Below, piece after piece: positions 46,099 to 55,637 of a stretch of 64,000 nucleotides of DNA. Below the pieces are notes generated by a model, which saw only the letters and a program-made list of their open reading frames with translations, did not search any database and was not told the DNA's origin. Source of the DNA: Sipunculus nudus (Eukaryota; Annelida; Sipuncula; Golfingiida; Sipunculidae); assembly GCA_026874595.1 (NCBI GenBank), contig JAPPUL010000073.1:1263973-1327972 (forward strand), read 5' to 3'. The number at the start of each line of letters is the position of its first letter. Position 1 is the first letter of the stretch. A program made the position numbers and the translations under genes.

Positions 46099-46187
46099 AA
46101 TCTAACCCATATAAGTTTTTGCCCGTAAGCATAAAACTAATAATATAAAGATATATAAGGTATAAATAGTAAACCTTTATACATTCA

Positions 46188-46236
46188 AAGTTATTTTAAA
46201 TAAAAGTTATTTTAAATAAAAGTTATTTTAAAAGAA
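46188..46236 (+). repeat. 16-base tandem repeat upstream of the FMN-binding gene
   Basis: Three units of AAGTTATTTTAAATAA begin at 46188, 46204 and 46220; the last is diverged at its end. They lie between the FMN-binding gene start and the trpB2 stop. Confidence 0.85.
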
Positions 46237-46271
46237 ATCATTTGTTTTATTTTGCTAAATTTGGCCTAAAT

Positions 46272-47624
46272 TTATGCTAAAAAATCTTTTAATTTTGTGA
46301 GTGCTTCTTTTATCTTTTCTTTAGGATATTCATGATCTTTAAGCTTACCGGTTAAAAAGTCGCTATAAGCCTGCATGTCATAATTACCATGTCCGCTTAG
46401 ATTAAAGAGAATGACTTTTTCTTTACCCTCTTCTTTAGCTTTTAAAGCCTCCTCTATGGCAACATGTATAGCATGAGCTGTTTCTGGAGCAGGGATTAGG
46501 CCTTCTGTTTTTGTAAAGAGCAGTGCAGAATTAAAAACCTTTGTTTGAGGAACAGCTTGTGCTTCGACTATATTATCATGTACAAGTTGACTAACTAAGG
46601 AAGAGTCCCCGTGGTAACGAAGACCTCCAGCATGTATTCCAGGCGGTATAAAAGAATGGCCTAGAGTATACATACTAAGTAAAGGAGTAAGGCCTGCTGT
46701 GTCGCCAAAATCGTACGTAAATTCTCCTTTTGTAAGGGTTGGACATGATGTTGGTTCAACAGCGATTGCACGTAGCTCTTTGCCGTTTATTTTATCGTGT
46801 ATGAAAGGAAAAGCAAGGCCTGCAAAGTTACTGCCGCCTCCGCAACAGCCGATTACGATATTAGGATAATGGTTTGCAATTTCCATTTGTCTTTTTGCTT
46901 CAAGCCCGATTATTGTTTGATGTAGGCATACATGATTTAAAACCGAGCCAAGAGAATAGTTTGTATCAGGATTTGTTGCGGCGACCTCAACTGCCTCAGA
47001 TATTGCGATTCCAAGACTGCCGGGACTATTTGGATCTTCTTTTAATATATTTTGTCCTGATTTTGTTGTACTGCTTGGACTTGCTATAACCTTTGCATCC
47101 CAGCTTTCCATAGCGATTTTTCTATACGGTTTTTGCTCGTAACTCACCTTCACCATGTATACAAGTATTTCAAGTCCGAGCAAAGAGCCTGCAAGTGCAA
47201 GTGATGAGCCCCATTGTCCTGCACCTGTTTCTGTAGCTATTTTCGTTATTCCTTCTTGTTTGTTATACCATGCTTGAGGGATTGCGGTATTGGGTTTATG
47301 GCTTCCGGTTGGGCTTACGCTCTCATTTTTGTAATATATTTTTGCAGGGGTATTTAATGCCTTTTCAAGTCTATGGGCTCTGTGCAAGGGAGAAGGTCTC
47401 CATATGGTGTATATATCAAGTATTTCTTGCGGTATTTTAATCCATCTTTTATCGCTTACCTCTTGTTCTATTAAACTCATAGGAAATATTGCTTTAAGTG
47501 CTTCTGGTCCTATTGGTTCTTTAGTTTGGGGGTTTAGCGGCATGGGAGGACGATTTGGCATGTCTGCTACTATATTGTACCACTTTTGTGGCATCTCGTT
47601 TTCGTTTAATAATATCTTTGTCAT
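46272..47624 (-). CDS. tryptophan synthase beta-like protein TrpB2
   Basis: 450 residues, the longer TrpB2 type. PLP Lys is in [32 protein letters not shown] and [11 protein letters not shown] are typical. No trpA or trp operon is near, which is usual for TrpB2. It may make Trp from Ser and indole, acting as an indole salvage enzyme. The coding strand looks normal (A/G-rich), unlike other - strand genes to its left and right. Confidence 0.9.
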   Translation of the reverse strand: MTKILLNENEMPQKWYNIVADMPNRPPMPLNPQTKEPIGPEALKAIFPMSLIEQEVSDKRWIKIPQEILDIYTIWRPSPLHRAHRLEKALNTPAKIYYKNESVSPTGSHKPNTAIPQAWYNKQEGITKIATETGAGQWGSSLALAGSLLGLEILVYMVKVSYEQKPYRKIAMESWDAKVIASPSSTTKSGQNILKEDPNSPGSLGIAISEAVEVAATNPDTNYSLGSVLNHVCLHQTIIGLEAKRQMEIANHYPNIVIGCCGGGSNFAGLAFPFIHDKINGKELRAIAVEPTSCPTLTKGEFTYDFGDTAGLTPLLSMYTLGHSFIPPGIHAGGLRYHGDSSLVSQLVHDNIVEAQAVPQTKVFNSALLFTKTEGLIPAPETAHAIHVAIEEALKAKEEGKEKVILFNLSGHGNYDMQAYSDFLTGKLKDHEYPKEKIKEALTKLKDFLA

Positions 47625-47822
47625 TTCTTATGCTCCAGAATTCGGGTCTTTTTTTTAAAACTTTAAATAAAGTCTTTTTAATTAAAAAAGACAATCTAAC
47701 ATTATTTTTTATCATAAAGAAAGCATAAAGTAATAAAGAAAGCATAAAGTAATAAAGAAAAAGGAAAGTGAAAGGAAAGGAAAGGAAAGGAAAAAGAATA
47801 CCTCGCATGTAAAACATCCACC

Positions 47823-47867
47823 GCAAATAGATGTAAAGCAGCTTTCGTTTCATGTGAAACTATTTGC
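47823..47867 (-). promoter_or_regulatory. structured element upstream of trpB2, containing a parS-like site
   Basis: An 8-base inverted repeat (GCAAATAG at 47823-47830 and CTATTTGC at 47860-47867) encloses a parS-like palindrome and an AAAG/CTTT hairpin. On the - strand it could fold as a three-way junction. It lies about 200 bases upstream of the trpB2 start. It may be an RNA leader, or only a DNA site. Confidence 0.35.
47846..47861. promoter_or_regulatory. parS-like ParB site
   Basis: The inner 14 bases GTTTCATGTGAAAC match the parS core GTTTCACGTGAAAC at 13 of 14 places, and are nearly palindromic. ParB sites cluster near the origin, here about 39 kb from dnaA. parA/parB are not in the window. 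Confidence 0.5.
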
Positions 47868-47992
47868 AGTAAACTTGTTTGTCAATATTTTTAGTTCCAA
47901 GCAAGACAAGTATATATATTCATCTATTCCCATTTAAAAACTGTATTTTCCTAAAGTGTGTTTACTTTTAAATGAACAATGGCGGATTAAAT

Positions 47993-48292
47993 ATGAATAT
48001 TCTATATACAATCAAAGTAATTGCTTATTGGGCCTTCTGTGTTACTTTTGTTGTAATTATTATTTTTTACTCGATTCCCTTTTTATATAAGATTAATACA
48101 TGGCTTTCAGTTGGAGAACAAAATGAACATCCACACGAGCTATACTTTAAAATATTATCTCGAGAATCCTCGAGTAAAGTTAAGCAAAAAGCTAAAAACT
48201 CACCGAAGATAGAAGCACATACAAATACAACACGTACCTTTGATAGGCCTACTAAAAGGAAAAAGAAAGCACATAAGCCGATTTTAAACTAA
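47993..48292 (+). CDS. unknown single-pass membrane protein
   Basis: About 99 residues from ATG 47993 (GGCGG upstream); the frame opens at 47972. One membrane segment (about residues 5-30), then a basic soluble tail ending in Lys/Arg-rich sequence (RPTKRKKKAH). No family recognised. It converges with the next gene (13-base gap). Confidence 0.55.
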   Translation: MNILYTIKVIAYWAFCVTFVVIIIFYSIPFLYKINTWLSVGEQNEHPHELYFKILSRESSSKVKQKAKNSPKIEAHTNTTRTFDRPTKRKKKAHKPILN

Positions 48293-48305
48293 ACGACGTT
48301 TTTTA

Positions 48306-48881
48306 CTACCTTTTCTTACGCAAGGCAATCTTATTGTTTATAAGAACTCCAAATCCAGATAGTTCTTTTACTAAAAAAAGCTCTTTTGGTATTTTGTATT
48401 TGCCGATTATAAGCTTATCTGATGAGAGGGTAGTATTAGTCTCTGTTTTAACATCTTTTAGAGCAAAGTGTTTGTCTTTTATGCTATAAAAAAAGCTTAT
48501 ATCAAATGTTTTAGATATTGTTAAATTTTCTTTTTTACTGTTTTGTATATATACTTCTATGAACGTCTGGCTTGCACGCTCCTCCACTTCCATTATGTAT
48601 ATTAGATTCTCTTTCTCATTTTCGTAAATATTCCCTTTATGTACAACGTCATAACTTTGCCATACCCAAAATGCAGCTATAATAAATAGTATATTGAAAA
48701 TGTAAAAAACTTTGCGTTGCCGAGAAAGTGAAGGATTTACAGCAGGTTCATATTGTCTTTTCGTTTGCCATTCTCGTGGCTTGGAGTAATAAGTAACATA
48801 TCCTCCCTCTTGTTCGTACTCCTTGGCATCTACAACCTCTGGTTTTCTCATAAAATAATATTCTTTTTTAGATTCTTTCAT
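48306..48881 (-). CDS. unknown single-pass membrane protein
   Basis: 191 residues. Charged N-terminus of about 55 residues, one membrane segment (about 59-77, VFYIFNILFIIAAFWVW), then a beta-rich outer domain. No recognised family. The arrangement (inside tail, membrane, outer beta domain) suggests an envelope-associated protein. Confidence 0.6.
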   Translation of the reverse strand: MKESKKEYYFMRKPEVVDAKEYEQEGGYVTYYSKPREWQTKRQYEPAVNPSLSRQRKVFYIFNILFIIAAFWVWQSYDVVHKGNIYENEKENLIYIMEVEERASQTFIEVYIQNSKKENLTISKTFDISFFYSIKDKHFALKDVKTETNTTLSSDKLIIGKYKIPKELFLVKELSGFGVLINNKIALRKKR

Positions 48882-49139
48882 AGATTCTTACATAGCGGGA
48901 AAAGGTCTTAATGGTTTGGACTATAAGCTTTCTCTTTTATGATGTATAGTATCTATAAGAATGTATACTTTCTTTAGTATAATAGTGATCTCTCAAGCAT
49001 AAATCATCATTAGCCTTTAGCCTTCAAGGAATAAAAAGGAATAAAGATGAATAGTATACCTTACTGTAATGCTTGAGAGTCTGCCATTCTTCTAACACGA
49101 GCCTTATAAATAGTCTCTTACTTATAAATAGCTGCTTAC
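48882..49139. other. gap between unknown gene and atoE
   Basis: About 258 bases, AT-rich, with no trusted ORF, RNA or terminator. A CTTATAAATAG sequence occurs twice near 49104-49130. Confidence 0.4.
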
Positions 49140-50498
49140 TTAAAAGAAGAGCAAGCCAAGTGATATAATTATGCCGGAATAAAGTAGTACAATAATACAA
49201 TATCCCATTATGTCCCGCGCTCCAAGCCGTGCAATACCTAATGCCGGTAATGCCCAAAAGGGTTGAATCATATTTGTCCAGGCATCACCCCAAGCTATAG
49301 ACATTGCCGTCTTTGCAGCGTCAACTCCAAGTTCTGCTCCTGCTGGCATCATTATAGGTGCTTGCACTACCCATTGTCCGCCTCCAGACGGTACAAAAAA
49401 GTTTACAATACCAGCACTGATAAAAGTAAATAGCGGATAGGTAAATTCATTTGAGATTGTAACAAATGCTTGCGAGATATAACCTGCAAGAGAAACACCA
49501 TCAGCACCTGCAAATTTCATTAATCCCATAATACCAGCATAAAATGGAAATTGTAATAATATACCTCCAACATTTCTACAAGCATCATCTACCGCACGTA
49601 CTAACCTAATTGGTGTTTTATGTAAAATTATAGCTGTGAATAAGAATATGAAGTTTATTATGTTTAGATTTAGGGCAAAGCCATTTTTTGCAAAGTGTAA
49701 GATTATTAGGGTATAACCAATTATTCCAAGAACAATGTTTATCCATGCAGCATTTTCAAGCTTTTGGGCTGGAGTCATTTTATCTTTGTCAAGAGTTTTT
49801 TCTTCTTCAGGCTCTTCAAATAAATCTGGGTCTACTAAAGTAGTGTTTTCTTTTGAGGGATGCATTGCCCTAAGGACAAAAGGTATGGTTAATGTAAGAA
49901 TGGCTACTATAATTAGATTGTATGCTGATCCTATAGTTTGTGTTATTGGAATGGCTTGAGTTAAGGCTCCCCGTGTAAGTGCTTCAAGTCCTTCTGATGA
50001 GGCAATTTTAAGTGGTATTGAACCAGAAAAACCTCCGTGCCAGACTATGAATCCTGCATAGGCAGCTGCAATAAGTAAGGCATAGTGTACACCTTTTACT
50101 TTTTTGGCAACTTCTCGTGCAAAAATTGCGCCGACAACTAATCCTGTTCCCCAATTTATAAAACTGGCTATAAGGGCTATGAAATTTACTAGTAAAACCG
50201 CTTGGCCTGGTGTTTTGGCAATGCCTGCAAGAGTTGATAGAAATCTTTTAACAACAGAAGATGTTGCAAGTACGGTCCCTGTTACTAGTACTAAAGCCAT
50301 TTGCATTGCAAATGTTAGGATAGACCAAAATCCCCCATACCAAGCACTAAGCAGCTCTTCAGGGGAGGCTTTTGTTACAGGAAAAGCCGCAAGAAATACA
50401 ACAAAGGTAAGTACAACCGCAAAAATAAAAGGATTTGGTAAATAACGCTTTACTAAATTAACTGATCCATCTACAGTCTTACCAAAAAATGTGTTCAT
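49140..50498 (-). CDS. atoE: short-chain fatty acid transporter AtoE-like
   Basis: About 452 residues with about 11 membrane segments. ATG 50498 follows GGAGGAG. Typical family segments: YLPNPFIFAVVLT, SFINWGTGLVVGAIFAREVA, WHGGFSGSIPLKIAS, FFVPSGGGQWVVQAPIM and WGDAWTNMIQPFWALPALGIA. It likely imports butyrate, acetoacetate or similar acids for the CoA-transferase encoded upstream on the same strand (atoD-atoA-atoE order). Confidence 0.92.
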   Translation of the reverse strand: MNTFFGKTVDGSVNLVKRYLPNPFIFAVVLTFVVFLAAFPVTKASPEELLSAWYGGFWSILTFAMQMALVLVTGTVLATSSVVKRFLSTLAGIAKTPGQAVLLVNFIALIASFINWGTGLVVGAIFAREVAKKVKGVHYALLIAAAYAGFIVWHGGFSGSIPLKIASSEGLEALTRGALTQAIPITQTIGSAYNLIIVAILTLTIPFVLRAMHPSKENTTLVDPDLFEEPEEEKTLDKDKMTPAQKLENAAWINIVLGIIGYTLIILHFAKNGFALNLNIINFIFLFTAIILHKTPIRLVRAVDDACRNVGGILLQFPFYAGIMGLMKFAGADGVSLAGYISQAFVTISNEFTYPLFTFISAGIVNFFVPSGGGQWVVQAPIMMPAGAELGVDAAKTAMSIAWGDAWTNMIQPFWALPALGIARLGARDIMGYCIIVLLYSGIIISLGLLFF

Positions 50499-50545
50499 AA
50501 TCTCCTCCATAAAAGTTATTATTTTCAATTATTATTTATTATTTA

Positions 50546-51196
50546 TTAACTAAGTGCAACCTCGTATGAAGCTTCTGTTACTTTCGATACATCCTCAAGG
50601 CTGACTCCTTTTGTAAGTTCTTTTAAAAATAATTTGCCAGCATTAAACTCAAATACTGCAAGTTCCGTAATAATCATATCCACAACCGATTTCCCTGTAA
50701 GCGGTAAGCTACATTTCTTTAAAATCTTAGGCTTACCTTTTGCAGTATGCAAAGTCGATACAATAACTTTTTTAGTACCAGAAAGTAAATCCATTGCACC
50801 TCCCATACCAGGCAAAAACTTACCAGGTATTTTCCAATTTGCAAGATTACCTTCTTCATCAACTTCCAAAGCCCCCAAAACACTAATGTCAATATGTGAA
50901 CCGCGTATTATCTCAAACGAAGTAACAGAATCAAAAAATACTCCGCCAGCTCTTAAACGTACAGCATTTCCTCCAGCATCAATAATATCTTTATCTGCAT
51001 CCTCCACCGTGCCCTTATCCCATACCCCAGCAAAACCATTCTCAGAGTGAAAACTAACATTTATATTAGAGGATAAGTAGTTAATTGCTTTCGTCGGAAG
51101 CCCTATTCCAAGGTTTATTAAATCACCATCGTTAAACTCTTTTGCAACACGTTTTGCTATTATCTCTTTTGCGTTTTGTATCTCTTTTGCGTCCAT
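50546..51196 (-). CDS. atoA: acetate/acetoacetate CoA-transferase beta subunit
   Basis: 216 residues. The catalytic Glu is in SENGFAG, and GLPTKAINYL, DAGGNAVRLRAGGVFFDS and GKFLPGMGGAMDLLSG are family segments. It moves CoA between short-chain acids with AtoD. Four bases from atoD. Confidence 0.95.
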   Translation of the reverse strand: MDAKEIQNAKEIIAKRVAKEFNDGDLINLGIGLPTKAINYLSSNINVSFHSENGFAGVWDKGTVEDADKDIIDAGGNAVRLRAGGVFFDSVTSFEIIRGSHIDISVLGALEVDEEGNLANWKIPGKFLPGMGGAMDLLSGTKKVIVSTLHTAKGKPKILKKCSLPLTGKSVVDMIITELAVFEFNAGKLFLKELTKGVSLEDVSKVTEASYEVALS

Positions 51197-51200
51197 AGAA

Positions 51201-51848
51201 TTATATCTTTACTATATGATTTATATATATGAAGGGAGTATGTATAAAGTTTGGATCTAACTCTCCAGCTTTTACTATAGTTTCAACTTCAGCAATAGAT
51301 ATTTTTGCAGAACCTGCCATCGGTACATTAAAGTTACGAGCTGCTTTATTATATATTAGATTGCCAAAAGTGTCTGCCTTATAAGCTTTCAAAAGTGCTA
51401 TGTCGCTATATAGTGGTCTTTCTAGAAGGTATTCTTGTCCATCTACAGTTATTATTTCTTTTCCGTTGCAAACTAAAGTCTCTAAACCAACTTTAGTAAG
51501 TATTCCTCCAAGACCACAAGATGCTGCTCTAATCCTTTCGGCAAGAGTCCCTTGTGGGACTAACTCAACATCTAGAAAGCCTTCAAGCATCTGCTCTTGA
51601 GTATATTTATTTGTTCCTATGTGAGAGGCATAAAGTTTTTTAATTTTCCGCTTTGAGATTAATTTGCCAATGCCATAATTATCTATTCCGGTATCAGATG
51701 AGATTAATGTAAGGTTTTGTACATCTGTTTTTGCAATTTCATCGATAATATTATGTGGACTGCCGCATCCTAAAAACCCGCCAATACAAATAGTCATACC
51801 ATCTTTTAAAAACGAACCAATATCTTTTAAAAAGATTTCTTTTCCCAT
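51201..51848 (-). CDS. atoD: acetate/acetoacetate CoA-transferase alpha subunit
   Basis: About 215 residues from ATG 51848 (GGCGGG upstream); the frame opens at 51863. CIGGFLGCGSPHNIID (CoA-binding GGFxxxGxP), SSDTGIDNYGIGKLI, and QGTLAERIRAASCGLGG are typical. It is the first gene of the atoD-atoA-atoE operon. Confidence 0.95.
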   Translation of the reverse strand: MGKEIFLKDIGSFLKDGMTICIGGFLGCGSPHNIIDEIAKTDVQNLTLISSDTGIDNYGIGKLISKRKIKKLYASHIGTNKYTQEQMLEGFLDVELVPQGTLAERIRAASCGLGGILTKVGLETLVCNGKEIITVDGQEYLLERPLYSDIALLKAYKADTFGNLIYNKAARNFNVPMAGSAKISIAEVETIVKAGELDPNFIHTPFIYINHIVKI

Positions 51849-52117
51849 AAAAACCCGCCGCATAAAGTGATAAGCTATTCTAGAAAGCTACTAAGCATAT
51901 ATTTAAAAAGCAAGTTTTTTTAAGGTGCATAAACTAAGCTTAGTTAATAGCCTAGATGGACTTATATAAAAGCTTTAGTAAGGAAGCAAACAGCGATTAC
52001 AAATAATCTAGTAGGCAAGTTGGAAAACAAAAAAGTTGTTAACTTAAAAAAAGTTGTTAACTTAAATTTATACCTTCATAATTCATAAGTAAACTATAAA
52101 AGGGATAAGGTGCTAAT
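51849..52117. other. gap between atoD and first GLUG gene
   Basis: About 269 bases. A 19-base direct repeat (AAAAAGTTGTTAACTTAAA-type) occurs twice near 52028-52064 and holds GTTAAC. The region holds divergent promoters. No RNA gene seen. Confidence 0.5.
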
Positions 52118-53206
52118 ATGTTAAGAAAAAGTATTTTAATGATTATTATATTTAGTTTTGTTTTTGTGGGCTGTGGAAATGACATGACGAACACGCCAAG
52201 TGGACAGGGTCCAAGTGGACAGGAGACAACTAGCTGTAATATTTCTATATCTAGCTATGAAGAGTTTGACAAAATAAGAGAAAACTTGTCTTGTAATTAC
52301 ACGCTTACAGCAAATATTGACTTTCCGAGTAACACAAACTTTGAGCCAATAGGAACTAAAGACAAACCTTTTACAGGAGTGCTAGACGGAGCAGGACATA
52401 CGATAAAAAAGGTTACAATTGAGAAGAGCAAGGTTAACGATGTAGGAGTAATTGGCTATGCAAAGGGTGCTACTATTAAGAAGTTTGTTGTTGAGAATGA
52501 AAATGTTAAAGGCAGATCACGTGTAGGTGCTGTAGTAGGAGAAGTACATGATAGTAAGATAATGGAGCTTAGTGTAATCGGTGGTAAAGTAGAGACTGAT
52601 GGTAATCAGGTCGGCGGGCTCGTTGGAGCTAGCTACAATACTATTATAGAAAACTCTTATTCATCTGCTACTGTTAAGGGTAATAGCAGTGTAGGCGGTC
52701 TTGCTGGATCTAACTCCGGGGGGACTATAGAAAACTCATATGCAACGGGAGCGGTTGATGGTGCTGATACTGTAGGCGGTCTTGTTGGTTATAACTCAAG
52801 TAATAGCAGTATAAAAAACTCCTATGCAACGACGGGAAAGGTTACTGGTAATAATATTGTAGGCGGTCTTGTTGGTTGGAACTCCGGGGGGACTATAGAA
52901 AACTCATATGCAACGGGAGAGGTTACTGATGCTAATTATGTCGGTGGTCTTGTCGGTTTACGGACTAAAGGGACTATAACAAACAGCTACTATGACAAAA
53001 CAAGCACAAAGCAAATGGATAGAGGTAAGGGTATAGGAGTAAGTGGGAAAGCTAATATCGTAAAAAGAGATAATAAGTACTATGATACTCTAGAGACGCC
53101 TTCTGATGACGACGACGATGTTGAGATATTCAAAGGCTGGGATTTTGCAAGTGTATGGGATTTTAAAGCTGGCGCATGGCCTACGTTAAAGTGGCAAACG
53201 AATTAA
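52118..53206 (+). CDS. GLUG-repeat lipoprotein, copy 1
   Basis: 362 residues. Lipobox FVGC after a hydrophobic signal; a PSGQGPSGQ linker; a conserved 'SSYEEFDKIRENLSCNYTL' region; then repeated GLUG motifs (VGGLVGxNSGGTIENSYATG) of about 35 residues, which form a beta-helix; and a shared C-terminal cap (WPTLKWQTN). GLUG proteins are outer-surface or secreted proteins in other bacteria. First of three tandem paralogs. Confidence 0.8.
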   Translation: MLRKSILMIIIFSFVFVGCGNDMTNTPSGQGPSGQETTSCNISISSYEEFDKIRENLSCNYTLTANIDFPSNTNFEPIGTKDKPFTGVLDGAGHTIKKVTIEKSKVNDVGVIGYAKGATIKKFVVENENVKGRSRVGAVVGEVHDSKIMELSVIGGKVETDGNQVGGLVGASYNTIIENSYSSATVKGNSSVGGLAGSNSGGTIENSYATGAVDGADTVGGLVGYNSSNSSIKNSYATTGKVTGNNIVGGLVGWNSGGTIENSYATGEVTDANYVGGLVGLRTKGTITNSYYDKTSTKQMDRGKGIGVSGKANIVKRDNKYYDTLETPSDDDDDVEIFKGWDFASVWDFKAGAWPTLKWQTN

Positions 53207-53340
53207 CCTTTAAGTATCGGGCGATAAGAAAGTGTAGCACTAATCATAAAAAGAGTAGTAAAGCGTAGTAAAATATAATTAAATGGTTATATTAGGTTTA
53301 TTATAATAATTAAAATTAATTATATGTAGGAGTGAACACA

Positions 53341-54306
53341 ATGAAAAATAAAAGTATAGCAGTGTTTATTTTGAGTAGTCTTGTGGTTTTGGGCTGTGGA
53401 AATGACATGTCAAACACGGGAGGAGAAGGCAGCGGTCAAACTAGCTGTAATATTTCTATATCTAGCTATGAAGAGTTTGACAAAATAAGAGACAACTTGT
53501 CTTGTAATTACACGCTTACAGCAAATATTGACTTTCCGAGTAACACAAACTTTGAGCCAATAGGAACTAAAGACAAACCTTTTACAGGAGTGCTAGACGG
53601 AGCAGGACATACGATACAAAACGTTAAAATTGAGAATAGTGATACTGATTATGTAGGAGTAATTGGCTATGCAAAGGGTGCTACTATTAAGAAGTTTGTT
53701 GTTGAGAATGCAAATGTTAAAGGCAGATCACGTGTAGGTGCTGTAGTAGGAGAAGTACATGATAGTAAGATAATGGAGCTTAGTGTAATCGGTGGTACAG
53801 TAGAGGGTAGTAGTTACTCTACGGTAGGCGGACTTGTTGCTACAATCGTTGATAGCGCTATAGAAAACTCTTATTCAACTGCTTCTGCTACTTATACAGG
53901 TACTCCTCCAGAGGGGACCGAGATAAATATAGGCGGTCTTGTTGGTTATAAGTCAAGTGATAGCAGTATAAAAAACTCATATGCAACGGGAGCGGTTACT
54001 TATACTTATACAGGTACTCCTCCAGAGGAGACCGAGATAAATATAGGCGGTCTTGTTGGAAAAAACTATTATAGCAACAAAGTATCCAACAGCTACTATG
54101 ACAAAACAAGCACAAAGCAAATGGATAGAGGTAAGGGTATAGGAGTAAGTGGGAAAGCTAATATCGTAAAAAGAGATAATAAGTACTATGATAGTCTAGA
54201 GACGGATATAACTACCGACGATGTTGAGATATTTGAAAACTGGGATTTTGACGACGTATGGGTTTTTACAGCTGGGTGGCCTACGTTAAAGTGGCAAACG
54301 AATTAA
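53341..54306 (+). CDS. GLUG-repeat lipoprotein, copy 2
   Basis: About 321 residues. ATG 53341 has TAGGAG at good distance; the GTG at 53332 sits too near. Lipobox VLGC. The N-terminal part is nearly the same as copy 1, including FVVENANVKGRSRVGAVVGE. The middle has fewer and different GLUG units with a duplicated YTGTPPEGTEINIGGLVG segment. The C-terminal cap is shared (KTSTKQMDRGKGIGVSGKAN). Promoter and leader are almost the same as copy 3. Confidence 0.8.
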   Translation: MKNKSIAVFILSSLVVLGCGNDMSNTGGEGSGQTSCNISISSYEEFDKIRDNLSCNYTLTANIDFPSNTNFEPIGTKDKPFTGVLDGAGHTIQNVKIENSDTDYVGVIGYAKGATIKKFVVENANVKGRSRVGAVVGEVHDSKIMELSVIGGTVEGSSYSTVGGLVATIVDSAIENSYSTASATYTGTPPEGTEINIGGLVGYKSSDSSIKNSYATGAVTYTYTGTPPEETEINIGGLVGKNYYSNKVSNSYYDKTSTKQMDRGKGIGVSGKANIVKRDNKYYDSLETDITTDDVEIFENWDFDDVWVFTAGWPTLKWQTN

Positions 54307-54428
54307 CCTTTAAGTATCGGGCGATAAGAAAGCATAAAAAGAGTAGTAAAGCGTAGTAAAATATAATTAAAGGGTTATATTAGGTTTATTATAATAATTA
54401 AAATTAATTATATGTAGGAGTGAACACA

Positions 54429-55553
54429 ATGAAAAATAAAAGTATAGTAGTGCTTATTTTGAGTATTCTTGTGGTTTTGGGCTGTGGAAATGACATGTCA
54501 AACACGCCAAGTGGACAGGGTCCAAGTGGACAGGAGACAACTAGCTGTAATATTTCTATATCTAGCTATGAAGAGTTTGACAAAATAAGAGAAAACTTGT
54601 CTTGTAATTACACGCTTACAGCAAATATTGACTTTGCGAGTAAGACAGACTTCCAGCCAATAGGAACTGGAAACAAACCTTTTACAGGAGTGCTAGACGG
54701 AGCAGGACATACCATAAAAAACGTTACAATTGATAAGAGCAAGGTTAACGATGTAGGAGTAATTGGCTATGCAAAAGGGGCTAGTATTAAAAACCTCACC
54801 TTTGAAAAGGTAGCTATTACAGGCAAGAGTTATGTAGGAGTTATAGGAGCGAGTGAAGGAACAATAATGAATGTCTATGTAAAGGGTGACACTATTACAG
54901 CTGCAGGAGGGGTTGGCGGTCTTGTTGGATATAACGGAGGCACTATAAAAAGCTCTTATTCATCTGCTGCTGTTACTGTTTCAGCTGCTGCTGTTGCTGC
55001 TGGTACTAGAATAGGTGGTCTTGCTGGATATAACTCCGGGACTATAGAAAACTCTTATGCAACCGGTAAAGTTACTGGTCGGTTGGAAACGGGTGGTCTT
55101 GTTGGGTATAGCATCAATGGGACTATAAAAAACTCTTATGCAACCGGTGCGGTTAATGTTACTAATGCTACTCGTATTATTTATGTCGGCGGTCTTGTTG
55201 GAAAGGCTGAGGCCCAGAACACAATAGAAAACTCTTATGCAACGGGTAAGGTTATTAGAGGAGCTGGGCTTGCACAGATTGATAGTAATGAGTGCAAAAT
55301 AGAAAACAGCTACTATGACAAAGAGGGCACAGGACAAGGAGCTGGGGTTATTGCGCCTCCTGGGATCGAGCAAACTGCAATAGGAGTAAGCAAGGGGACT
55401 AATATCGTAAAAAGAGATAATAAGTACTATGATAGTCTAGGGACGGATAATATAACTACCGACGATGTTGAGATATTCAAGGGGTGGGATTTTGCAAGTG
55501 TATGGGTTTTTACAGCTGGCGCATGGCCTACGTTAAAGTGGCAAAGCCCTTAA
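54429..55553 (+). CDS. GLUG-repeat lipoprotein, copy 3
   Basis: About 374 residues, ATG 54429 after TAGGAG. It shares the PSGQGPSGQ linker and the KSKVNDVGVIGYAKGA segment with copy 1, but its next segment (NLTFEKVAITGKSYVG) and central repeats are different. It has about five GLUG units and a lone late Cys region (NECKIENSYY). The cap WPTLKWQ is shared. A perfect palindrome AGCCCTTAAGGGCT covers the stop. Confidence 0.8.
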   Translation: MKNKSIVVLILSILVVLGCGNDMSNTPSGQGPSGQETTSCNISISSYEEFDKIRENLSCNYTLTANIDFASKTDFQPIGTGNKPFTGVLDGAGHTIKNVTIDKSKVNDVGVIGYAKGASIKNLTFEKVAITGKSYVGVIGASEGTIMNVYVKGDTITAAGGVGGLVGYNGGTIKSSYSSAAVTVSAAAVAAGTRIGGLAGYNSGTIENSYATGKVTGRLETGGLVGYSINGTIKNSYATGAVNVTNATRIIYVGGLVGKAEAQNTIENSYATGKVIRGAGLAQIDSNECKIENSYYDKEGTGQGAGVIAPPGIEQTAIGVSKGTNIVKRDNKYYDSLGTDNITTDDVEIFKGWDFASVWVFTAGAWPTLKWQSP

Positions 55554-55558
55554 GGGCT
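55545..55558. other. perfect 14-base palindrome at the stop of GLUG copy 3
   Basis: AGCCCTTAAGGGCT includes the TAA stop. There is no T-run after it, so it is not a clear terminator. A 13-base direct repeat (TTTGAATCTTATTC-like) lies just downstream before the convergent gene. Confidence 0.6.
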
Positions 55559-55637
55559 ACTAATAGTGCTAATTGTTTCTGCTTATCTGTTTATAGATTC
55601 TTTTGAAACATTTTGAATCTTATTCGTTTTTTGAATC

